Below the pieces are notes generated by a model, which saw only the letters and a list, made by a program, of their open reading frames with translations, did no database searches and was not told the DNA's origin. This document shows positions 17,004 to 24,355 of a stretch of DNA of 64,000 bases, piece by piece. The DNA lies in NCBI GenBank assembly GCA_029573725.1, contig JAKQDQ010000093.1, forward strand, positions 62,001 through 126,000, written 5' to 3'. Position 1 is the stretch's first letter. Each line of letters begins with the position of its first letter. The translations under genes were made by a program, and so were the position numbers. The stretch comes from Verrucomicrobiota bacterium. Lineage in GTDB: Bacteria > Verrucomicrobiota > Verrucomicrobiia > Limisphaerales > JADLHS01.

Positions 17004-19466
17004 ATGGCAACAAAAACACTACGATTCTGGAGCATATTCCTCTTTTGGGTCATCGGCGGGGCGTGCGGCGCGAATGCCAGTGAAGCGGACATCCACATTC
17101 CCGATCTGACCACCATCACCTTCGACGGGCTGGGCGGCGCCAGCGGCCCGCTGCTGATGTACCTTGGCATCGGCATCTGTCTGATCGGCGCGATTTTCGG
17201 TCTCGTGCAGTATCAACAAACCAAGGCGCTGGATGTGCATGCGAGCATGGCGCAGGTGTCGAACACCATCTGGGAAACCTGTAAAACCTACCTCTTCACA
17301 CAGGGAAAATTTCTGGCTGTGCTCTGGGCGTTGATCGCCGCCTGCATGGTTTATTACTTTGGATTTCTCACCGAACACAAGGATGCCGCGGGTCAGGCGT
17401 TGGGCACCGGAAAAGTGGCGTTCAACGTGGTGGTGATTTTGTTGTCTTCCATCCTGGGCATTCTGGGCAGTTACGGCGTCGCATGGTTCGGCATCCGGAT
17501 CAACACCGTGTCCAACTCGCGTGCCGCCTTTTCGGCGCTCAAGGGGAATCCGCTCCTGACCCTGGGCATTCCGTTGCGCTCCGGCATGAGTGTGGGCCTG
17601 CTCCTCGTGGCGGTGGAACTGTTTTTCATGATTTGCATCCTGATGTTCCTGCCGCGCGAACTGGTCGGCCCGTGCTTCATCGGCTTCGCCATCGGCGAAT
17701 CGCTCGGGGCCAGCGTGCTGCGCATCTGCGGCGGCATTTTCACCAAGATCGCCGACATCGGCTCGGACCTGATGAAAATCGTCTTCAAGCTGCCCGAAGA
17801 CGATCCCAAGAATCCCGGGGTCATCGCCGACTGCACGGGCGACAATGCGGGCGACTCGGTCGGACCGACAGCAGACGGCTTCGAGACGTATGGCGTGACC
17901 GGGGTGGCGTTGATCGCATTCCTGGCGCTGGCGCTGGCCACCAATCCCGTCATTTGCGGCACCCTGATCATCTGGCTCTTTGCCATGCGCGCGCTGATGA
18001 TCGTCACCTCGTTGGTCTCCTATTTTGTCAACGAGGGGTTGAGCCGGGTCAAGTATGCCGGGAAGAAGGATTTTGACTTCGAAGAACCGCTCACGCACCT
18101 GGTCTGGATTACTTCGGCGGTGTCCATCGGCATCACTTTTCTGGCAAGTTATTTTCTGCTTGCCCGGCAACCCGGGGTGCATCCGCAGCTTTGGTGGGTG
18201 CTCTCCATCATCATCAGCTGCGGCACGGTGGCCGGGGCGTTAATCCCCGAATTCACCAAGGTGTTCGTCAGCACGACCTCGCGCCATGTGAAAGAGGTCA
18301 CCAACTGCTCCCGGCACGGCGGCGCGTCACTGAACATCCTGTCGGGGTTTGTGGCGGGGAACATGTCGGCCTTCTGGATGGGACTGGTCATCATGCTGCT
18401 GATGTTCATCTCGTATTACTTCTCGCAGAATCCGGCGGTGCTCACGCTGATGCCGGAGCATTTCAAATTCGCCACCCCGATCTTTGCGTTCGGCCTGGTC
18501 GCGTTCGGTTTCCTTGGCATGGGCCCGGTGACGATTGCCGTGGACAGCTACGGTCCGGTGACGGACAACGCCCAATCCGTCTATGAACTCAGCCAGATCG
18601 AAGGCCGTCAGGACATCAAGGCGGAAATCAAGCGGGATTTCGGCTTCGATGCGGATTTCGAAAACGCCAAATACCAATTGGAAAAAGGCGACGGCGCGGG
18701 CAACACCTTCAAGGCCACCGCCAAGCCGGTGCTGATCGGCACCGCCGTCGTGGGGGCCACGACCATGGTGTTCGGCATCATCATCCTGCTGGAAAATCTC
18801 TTCGGCAACGTAATCGCCAAACTTTCCATCGTGAACCCGGAAATCATTCTTGGCCTCATCGCCGGTGGCGGCGTGATCTACTGGTTCACCGGCGCCAGCA
18901 CCCAGGCCGTCGTCACCGGCGCCTACCGCGCCGTGGTTTACATCAAGGAAAACATGAAGCTCGACGCCACGACGGCCAGCGACAAGGACAGCAAGGAGGT
19001 CGTGCGCATCTGCACCGAGTACGCCCAGAAAGGCATGTGGAACATCTTCATCGTGGTCTTCTGCTTCGCACTCGCGCTGCCGTTCTTCAATCCCTACTTC
19101 TTCATCGGTTACCTGATCGGCATCGCGTTCTTCGGCCTGTTCCAGGCCATTTTCATGGCCAACGCCGGCGGCGCGTGGGACAACGCCAAAAAAATCGTGG
19201 AGGTGGATCTCCGCCAAAAGGGGACCGAACTCCACGCCGCCACGGTGGTGGGCGACACCGTGGGCGATCCCTTCAAGGACACGAGTTCCGTGGCCATGAA
19301 CCCGGTGATCAAGTTCACCACGCTCTTCGGATTGCTGGCGGTGGAAATTGCGGTGACCATGCCGGATCAACGTGCGAAGACGATCATTGGCGCCTTCTTC
19401 TTCCTGGTGGCGTTGATTTTTGTCTATCGGTCGTTCTACGCCATGCGCATTCCGGAAAACAAATAA
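17004..19466 (+). CDS. hppA: membrane-bound ion-pumping pyrophosphatase, K+-independent type
   Basis: Hydrolyses cytoplasmic pyrophosphate and pumps ions, normally protons in this subtype, across the membrane. The 820-residue length is at the long end because of an N-terminal extension with a signal-like helix. Substrate motifs are intact: DDPKNPGVIADCTGDNAGDS near residue 265, the second Asp-rich site GGAWDNAKKIVE and GDTVGDPFKDTSS near the C-terminus. The motif GNTFKA (near 565) has lysine at the position that distinguishes K+-independent from K+-dependent enzymes, so I predict a K+-independent proton pump. The open frame reaches upstream to 16755, overlapping the aminotransferase gene; ATG 17004 is the plausible start. 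A strong terminator follows at 19487. Confidence 0.95.
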   Translation: MATKTLRFWSIFLFWVIGGACGANASEADIHIPDLTTITFDGLGGASGPLLMYLGIGICLIGAIFGLVQYQQTKALDVHASMAQVSNTIWETCKTYLFTQGKFLAVLWALIAACMVYYFGFLTEHKDAAGQALGTGKVAFNVVVILLSSILGILGSYGVAWFGIRINTVSNSRAAFSALKGNPLLTLGIPLRSGMSVGLLLVAVELFFMICILMFLPRELVGPCFIGFAIGESLGASVLRICGGIFTKIADIGSDLMKIVFKLPEDDPKNPGVIADCTGDNAGDSVGPTADGFETYGVTGVALIAFLALALATNPVICGTLIIWLFAMRALMIVTSLVSYFVNEGLSRVKYAGKKDFDFEEPLTHLVWITSAVSIGITFLASYFLLARQPGVHPQLWWVLSIIISCGTVAGALIPEFTKVFVSTTSRHVKEVTNCSRHGGASLNILSGFVAGNMSAFWMGLVIMLLMFISYYFSQNPAVLTLMPEHFKFATPIFAFGLVAFGFLGMGPVTIAVDSYGPVTDNAQSVYELSQIEGRQDIKAEIKRDFGFDADFENAKYQLEKGDGAGNTFKATAKPVLIGTAVVGATTMVFGIIILLENLFGNVIAKLSIVNPEIILGLIAGGGVIYWFTGASTQAVVTGAYRAVVYIKENMKLDATTASDKDSKEVVRICTEYAQKGMWNIFIVVFCFALALPFFNPYFFIGYLIGIAFFGLFQAIFMANAGGAWDNAKKIVEVDLRQKGTELHAATVVGDTVGDPFKDTSSVAMNPVIKFTTLFGLLAVEIAVTMPDQRAKTIIGAFFFLVALIFVYRSFYAMRIPENK

Positions 19467-19486
19467 CCCGCCCTGCGACGCTGCAT

Positions 19487-19513
19487 GCCGGAGCAGACTT
19501 CTGCTCCGGCTTT
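19487..19513 (+). terminator. intrinsic terminator after hppA
   Basis: GCCGGAGCAG (19487-19496), a four-base loop ACTT, and CTGCTCCGGC (19501-19510) form a perfect 10-bp stem followed by TTT. It begins 20 bp after the pyrophosphatase stop codon. It also supports starting the next gene (ada) downstream of this site. Confidence 0.8.
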
Positions 19514-19595
19514 GCCTGCGCCCCCCGCCATCAGATCGCGCCCGCCAGAAAGGCCGTGTCGCTTTTTCGGTGGACAGGCTTGCTATGCTGGAGGC

Positions 19596-20690
19596 GTGAA
19601 GAAAACCAAATGGATCCTGTCCCGGCGGGAAATGCTGACGGCCTGGCGACGGCGTGATGCCCGTTACGACGGGCTGTTCTGTTTTGGCGTCAAATCCACG
19701 GGCATTTTCTGCCGCCCCTCCTGTCCGTCGCAACCCCGGGAATCGCAGCTCGAATTTTTTCACCAGGCCGCCGCGGCCCGTCGCGCCGGTTACCGCCCCT
19801 GCAAACGCTGCCGGCCCGAACTGGCGCCCGGACAACCCCCGGCCTGGCTGGCGCCATTGTTGCGCCGCACCGCGGGGCCGACCGATTGCAAGCTCCCGGC
19901 CCGGGAACTGCGCCGGCTCCACCTTCCCCCCGAACGCGTGCGACGGTGGTTCCAAAAGCATCTCGGCCTGAGCTTCGCCGAATGGAATCGCAGCCAACGG
20001 CTCGCCCGGGCCTTCGCCGCCATTCATGCCGGCAGGCGCCTGGATTCGGTGGTCTTCGATCACGGTTACGAATCCTTCAGCGGTTTCCGCAGTGCGTTTC
20101 TGCGCGCCTTCGGCCAAACTCCGCGGCGGACCATGACCGGCGATCATCTCCGGGTGGCGTTATGTCCGACGCCACTGGGCCCGATGCTGGCCGTGGCCCG
20201 GGGAGACGCCCTCTGCCAGCTGGAATTTGCGGATGTGCGCAACTGGGAACACAGCCACCACGCATTGCGACGCCGTTTCAACCTCCCTGTCGTCCGCCTG
20301 GACAACGCCGTTTTGCAACAGCTCCGGAGCGAACTGGACCAATATTTTGCCGGAACCTTGAAAAAATTTACCGTCCCCGTGGTGTGGCACGGTTCGTCGT
20401 TTCAATCCCGCGTCTGGCGTGAATTGCGCAAAATTCCGTACGGCAAAATTGCGAGTTACACCGAGGTCGCCCGGCGCCTGGGTGTCCCCCGCGCCGCGCG
20501 CGCGGTCGCCCGGGCCAACGCCACCAATCGCCTTTACCTCCTGGTTCCGTGCCATCGCGTAGTGGCAAAAAATGGAACGCTCAGCGGGTACGGCGGTGGC
20601 GTCTGGCGCAAGCGCATGTTGTTGAACCTGGAACATGCGGGCCATCTGTCCGGCCAAACCACCGGCGAAGTCCCGGCTCAAGGCACGTAG
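19596..20690 (+). CDS. ada: Ada: alkylation-response regulator and O6-methylguanine-DNA methyltransferase
   Basis: A 364-residue protein with the full three-part Ada layout: N-terminal zinc/phosphotriester domain, AraC-type HTH, and C-terminal methyltransferase. The four zinc cysteines are C39, C43, C69 and C72 (FCRPSC and PCKRC), almost the E. coli numbering, with C39 as the methyl-phosphotriester acceptor. The HTH spans about residues 95-180 (VFDHGYESFSGFRSAF). The O6-methylguanine acceptor is C319 in LVPCHRVV. In the family, methylation of the N-domain switches Ada to an activator of repair genes. The open frame extends to 19485 but crosses the hppA terminator. I use GTG 19596; ATG 19632 is also possible. 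Confidence 0.93.
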   Translation: MKKTKWILSRREMLTAWRRRDARYDGLFCFGVKSTGIFCRPSCPSQPRESQLEFFHQAAAARRAGYRPCKRCRPELAPGQPPAWLAPLLRRTAGPTDCKLPARELRRLHLPPERVRRWFQKHLGLSFAEWNRSQRLARAFAAIHAGRRLDSVVFDHGYESFSGFRSAFLRAFGQTPRRTMTGDHLRVALCPTPLGPMLAVARGDALCQLEFADVRNWEHSHHALRRRFNLPVVRLDNAVLQQLRSELDQYFAGTLKKFTVPVVWHGSSFQSRVWRELRKIPYGKIASYTEVARRLGVPRAARAVARANATNRLYLLVPCHRVVAKNGTLSGYGGGVWRKRMLLNLEHAGHLSGQTTGEVPAQGT

Positions 20691-20773
20691 TCGCGCGCGG
20701 CCCCCCCTTTTCAGCGGTTCCGGTCGTCTGAAGATTGTGAAGCCGCCCTCCATCGGTTTATGTTTTGCGCGGC

Positions 20774-22252
20774 ATGTTGTCCACGCAACCGGCTCCAGCA
20801 GGTCCACAATCCACTCGCTTTATGCCGTGGATCGTGGCCGTTGCGATGTTCATGCTGCAACTGGATGGCACCATCGTGAACACGGCCGTGCCCACCATGG
20901 CGGCCAGCTTCCAGGTCGCGTCCCTCAGCCTGAAATCCGTCATCACCAGCTACACCCTGGGACTGGCCGTGTTCATCCCGCTCAGCGGCTGGGTGGCGGA
21001 CCGGTTTGGGACACGGCGCATATTCAACCTGGCCATCATCCTCTTCACCCTGGGTTCGCTGCTCTGCGGTCTCTCGCTCAATCTGCCCATGCTGGTCGCT
21101 TCCCGCATCCTGCAAGGCGCGGGTGCGGCCATCATGCTGCCGGTGGGACGCATTGCGTTGCTCCTCACGTTCCCGAAGTCCGAGATGATTCGAATCATGA
21201 ATTACGTGATCGTGCCGGCGCTGATCGGACCGTTGTTGGGCCCGGTCACCGGCGGCCTGATCGTGCACTGGATGCCGTGGCGGATGATTTTTTTGTTGAA
21301 CCTGCCCTTTGGGCTGCTCGGACTCTATCTGTCGCACCGGTTCATGCCTGAACACCGCAATCCGCACATCGGACGCTTCGACTTCCGCGGGTTTCTGCTG
21401 TTTGGGAGCGGCGTGGCCCTGCTCTCCTACGTTTTGGAAATCTTCGGGAAACATTTTCTGCCGCCAGCAGCCATTGGGGCGATGTTGGCGGCCGCCTTGA
21501 TCCTGCTGTTTGCCTATGCCTGGCATGCGCAATCGCGGCGGCATCCGCTCCTGACGCTCAACCTGTTTGGCCTGCGCACGTTCCGCATTTCGGTGGTGGG
21601 TGGCTTCGTGACGCGCCTGGGCATCAGCGGCATGCCATTCCTGTTGCCGCTCCTCTACCAGATCGGATTGGGCTACACCCCATGGCAGGCGGGCTTGCTG
21701 ACCATGCCTCAGGCAGCCGCCGCCATCGGCATGAAGCTCTGCACACAGCCGATTCTCGCCCGTTTCGGCCATCGCGTCATCTTGTTGCTGAACACCACAT
21801 TGATTGGTCTCACCATCATGATGTTTGCACTTGTGAAAATCGGCACTCCCGTCTGGATGATCCTGTCCTTAAGCCTGCTGCAAGGCTGTTTCTCGGCGCT
21901 CCAGTTCACGAGCATGAACACCTTGACGTTTGCCGATACCACCGACGCCCAAACGAGTGATGCCAGCACCATTGCGAGCACCGCCCAGCAACTCTCTGTC
22001 AGCATCGGAGTTGCCGGCGCTTCGCTGATCACCGGCTGGTTCTTGGGCGGCATCCAGCACTCGGACTCGCACCAGTTGATTCCGGCGCTGCACCATGCCT
22101 TCATCACCCTGGGCCTGCTTACGATTTTGAGCGCCTGGACGTTCACCCGCCTGCATCCCGCCGACGGCGACAGCGTCAGCAATCGCGGCACGGGAAGGCA
22201 GCGCCAGCCGGCAACCACCGCCAAAAGGGGACATTTTCATCGAGTCCAGTAG
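20774..22252 (+). CDS. DHA2-family (EmrB/QacA-type) drug:H+ antiporter
   Basis: A 492-residue membrane protein with the family's motifs: LDGTIVNTAVPTMAASF in helix 1, GWVADRFGTRR (motif A) after helix 2, and the antiporter motif IGPLLGPVTGGLIV in helix 5. The length and hydrophobic profile fit 14 helices. Such proteins expel drugs, bile salts or dyes using the proton gradient, often with an EmrA-type adaptor and TolC, neither of which is adjacent. It follows ada by about 80 bp on the same strand. An upstream in-frame TTG at 20765 is possible; ATG 20774 is preferred. Substrate is unknown. Confidence 0.9.
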   Translation: MLSTQPAPAGPQSTRFMPWIVAVAMFMLQLDGTIVNTAVPTMAASFQVASLSLKSVITSYTLGLAVFIPLSGWVADRFGTRRIFNLAIILFTLGSLLCGLSLNLPMLVASRILQGAGAAIMLPVGRIALLLTFPKSEMIRIMNYVIVPALIGPLLGPVTGGLIVHWMPWRMIFLLNLPFGLLGLYLSHRFMPEHRNPHIGRFDFRGFLLFGSGVALLSYVLEIFGKHFLPPAAIGAMLAAALILLFAYAWHAQSRRHPLLTLNLFGLRTFRISVVGGFVTRLGISGMPFLLPLLYQIGLGYTPWQAGLLTMPQAAAAIGMKLCTQPILARFGHRVILLLNTTLIGLTIMMFALVKIGTPVWMILSLSLLQGCFSALQFTSMNTLTFADTTDAQTSDASTIASTAQQLSVSIGVAGASLITGWFLGGIQHSDSHQLIPALHHAFITLGLLTILSAWTFTRLHPADGDSVSNRGTGRQRQPATTAKRGHFHRVQ

Positions 22253-22328
22253 GGGATATTCTCAAAGAGTCGGGACAATCCCCGGCACAAGAGTTGTGAT
22301 CCGGCGTCCGTTCGTTTACCTTGAATCC

Positions 22329-22346
22329 GCAGTTCGTCGCAACTGC
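22329..22346. promoter_or_regulatory. inverted repeat just upstream of the HTH-EIIA gene
   Basis: GCAGTTCGTCGCAACTGC is a perfect 6-bp inverted repeat (GCAGTT/AACTGC) with a 6-bp spacer, ending 14 bp before the start codon. In DNA it is a candidate operator, possibly for the HTH domain of the encoded protein itself. In RNA it would form a hairpin next to the ribosome-binding region. No Shine-Dalgarno sequence is visible downstream of it. Function is inferred. Confidence 0.4.
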
Positions 22347-22360
22347 ATTGGATTTCGTTT

Positions 22361-23089
22361 ATGTCATTTCAAATCCTCAATCTGGAAGCGGTGGCGGAGT
22401 ACCTGAATTTCACACCGGCGGAGGTTGAACAACGGGTCAAGGACCGGGTGATTCCTTTTGAGAAGCGCGGCGACCGGCTGATCTTCCGCAAGGGGGAAAT
22501 TGACGAGTGGGCCTCGCAGCGCATCCTGGGTTTTTCCACCGAGCGGCTGGCCGCCTACCACGAAAAATCCAGCCGGCGGGCCCGCAAAATCCTGGCGCAT
22601 GAAGCCATTTTACCCGAAATCCTCGCGGCGGGAACCATTGAACCCAGCCTGAAATCCCGGACCAAACCGGCCGTGTTGCACGACCTCGTCACCCTGGCCG
22701 ACCAGACCGGCAAGCTCAATGACCCCAAGTTGCTGCGGAGCAGCTTGGCGGCGCGGGAGGACCTCTGTTCCACCGGCATGCCGGGCGGCTTCGCCGTGCC
22801 ACATTTGCGGGTACAGGAGCCGTATCTGTTTGAGACCTCCTTTCTCGTGATGGGCCGGCTCGTCCGCCCCATTTATTTCGGCGCGCCGGATGATGAGCCG
22901 ACCGACCTGTTCTTTCTGCTTTGTTGTCAGGACGATCGGTTGCACCTGCACACCCTGGCGCGCTTGTGCATGGTCGCCGTTAAAACGGACGCCCTGGCGC
23001 AATTGCGCAATGCCCCGGACGCGTCCGTCATGCGCGACATCCTGCTCGCCGCCGAACAGGAGGTTTTGGCCGCCCAGAAATCGCCTTGA
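22361..23089 (+). CDS. HTH (excisionase/MerR-type) fused to PTS EIIA (PtsN-like) domain
   Basis: A 242-residue protein. Residues 5-57 form an excisionase/MerR-like helix-turn-helix (LEAVAEYLNFTPAEVEQRV, then the wing IPFEKRGDRLIFRKGEIDEW). A linker to about residue 80 precedes an EIIA domain of the fructose/nitrogen class. The phospho-acceptor is H148 in GGFAVPHLR, matching the IPHGK site of E. coli PtsN, and LHLHTLARL follows further on. The design suggests a regulator whose DNA binding responds to phosphorylation of the EIIA domain. No EIIB/EIIC is adjacent; the orphan EIIC gene at 8494 is 14 kb away. It has its own upstream region with a palindrome and a weak downstream terminator. Confidence 0.85.
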   Translation: MSFQILNLEAVAEYLNFTPAEVEQRVKDRVIPFEKRGDRLIFRKGEIDEWASQRILGFSTERLAAYHEKSSRRARKILAHEAILPEILAAGTIEPSLKSRTKPAVLHDLVTLADQTGKLNDPKLLRSSLAAREDLCSTGMPGGFAVPHLRVQEPYLFETSFLVMGRLVRPIYFGAPDDEPTDLFFLLCCQDDRLHLHTLARLCMVAVKTDALAQLRNAPDASVMRDILLAAEQEVLAAQKSP

Positions 23090-23129
23090 AGCCGGCAGGG
23101 GGGGCAAGCCGGGCCGCTTACGACGGGCG

Positions 23130-23152
23130 CGCCGGCCAAAACGGCGGTTTTT
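23130..23152 (+). terminator. weak intrinsic terminator after HTH-EIIA gene
   Basis: CGCCG (23130-23134) pairs with CGGCG (23142-23146) across a seven-base loop, followed after one G by TTTTT. It lies about 40 bp past the stop codon and before the convergent GH43 gene. The short stem makes it uncertain. Confidence 0.4.
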
Positions 23153-23161
23153 CCGGGGCTT

Positions 23162-24244
23162 CTACTTCTCTTCCGACGTGGTCGCCACGTCCCTCTGCGC
23201 GTCCACCACTGTGGCCTCGGGCCAGCCATCGGCATTCCAGCGCAACGGCATGATGGCCAGCGTGGCTTGCCCGTTCATCAACAGGTTGCCCTCGAAATCG
23301 GAGGTGAACCATGTGCGCCCTTTGGCGTCCAACATACTCGCGTGCCCGGGACCGATGAGCGGGCCGTTGGTCGTGGCCAGAAACACGGTGCCCCCCTTGT
23401 GCAGCATGTCCACGCCGGCCTTGTCAAGGTACGGTCCGGTGATCGTCCGGCTGCGTCCGATGCGGATGTTGTAGGTGCTCTTCGGTCCCTGACAGCACGT
23501 TCCCCAGTTCACGAACAAAAAATAGAAATCATTCTGCCGGCACAAAAACGCCGCCTCGATGGATTCATTGTAGGCAAGTGAATACAACTGCGCATCGGGC
23601 GTCAGGCGCAACCCCGTTTGCGGGTCGAGTTGCATCAGTTTGATGCCGCTCCAGTACGAGCCAAACACCATCCACAAGGTGCCGTCCACATCGCGAAAAA
23701 TCGCGGGATCAATCGCATTATATTGCGCGCCGGCCTGACCTTCCTGAGTGCGCACGACCGGACCATGATCCGTCCAATGATAGGCGGGATCCCCGGGGTC
23801 CAGGGTGGGATTGCTGGCCAGGCCGATGGCCGAGGTCATCTTGCCGAATGTGGATGCCGAATAGTAAAGCAGATAACGATCGCCCAGCTTGATGATGTCG
23901 GGCGCCCAATAGTTCAAGTGAGGATTTTTCGGAACGGCTTCCGCGATCCATGCGGGGGGCCGCTGAAATACTGGCGGACCGGGCACCCAGGTTTCCAGAT
24001 CCTTGGAACGATAGGACGGCACCCCGCGGCCGGTGTAAAAGACCCAGTATTCATCCTTGCACTGGATGATGGTGGACGGATCGCGAGTCACGATGCCGCG
24101 ACTGGCAGACTTTTCCAACGACTGCGCCGGATAGGCGGGCGGGACAAGGCCGGTCTGCGCCGGAAGACCCGGCGCCAGACAGATCATCAGCGCCCCCCAG
24201 CCGGGCCAGGACCGTTGCAGCAACCGCCGGTACTGAGAGTTCAT
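23162..24244 (-). CDS. GH43 glycosidase (endo-arabinanase-like), secreted
   Basis: A 360-residue secreted protein with the five-bladed beta-propeller motifs of GH43. The predicted catalytic residues are the base Asp in TRDPSTI, the pKa-modulating Asp in NAIDPAIF and the acid Glu in ESIEAAFL. NYWAPDI and GPGHASML are further family markers. The closest family picture is alpha-1,5-L-arabinan endo-hydrolase, so it likely trims plant pectic side chains outside the cytoplasm. The open frame extends to 24316, but the signal peptide begins at MNSQYRRLLQRSWPGWGALM, so ATG 24244 is chosen. It lies downstream of a large secreted protein on the same strand. Confidence 0.9.
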   Translation of the reverse strand: MNSQYRRLLQRSWPGWGALMICLAPGLPAQTGLVPPAYPAQSLEKSASRGIVTRDPSTIIQCKDEYWVFYTGRGVPSYRSKDLETWVPGPPVFQRPPAWIAEAVPKNPHLNYWAPDIIKLGDRYLLYYSASTFGKMTSAIGLASNPTLDPGDPAYHWTDHGPVVRTQEGQAGAQYNAIDPAIFRDVDGTLWMVFGSYWSGIKLMQLDPQTGLRLTPDAQLYSLAYNESIEAAFLCRQNDFYFLFVNWGTCCQGPKSTYNIRIGRSRTITGPYLDKAGVDMLHKGGTVFLATTNGPLIGPGHASMLDAKGRTWFTSDFEGNLLMNGQATLAIMPLRWNADGWPEATVVDAQRDVATTSEEK

Positions 24245-24355
24245 CGCGCTTAGTGTGTGTGGGTACCGGCCCCGATGCAAGCCCCCCGCCACCACGGCTT
24301 TCTCCTCCGGCGCCACCCCGGGAAGCCGCCCGCATCCCGACCATCAGACGAACGG

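Noticed and set aside
18327-20147. 606-codon minus-strand frame across hppA and ada
   Set aside because: It is antisense to two well-supported genes and crosses the hppA terminator; composition is Asp/His/Arg/Gly-rich without any motif.
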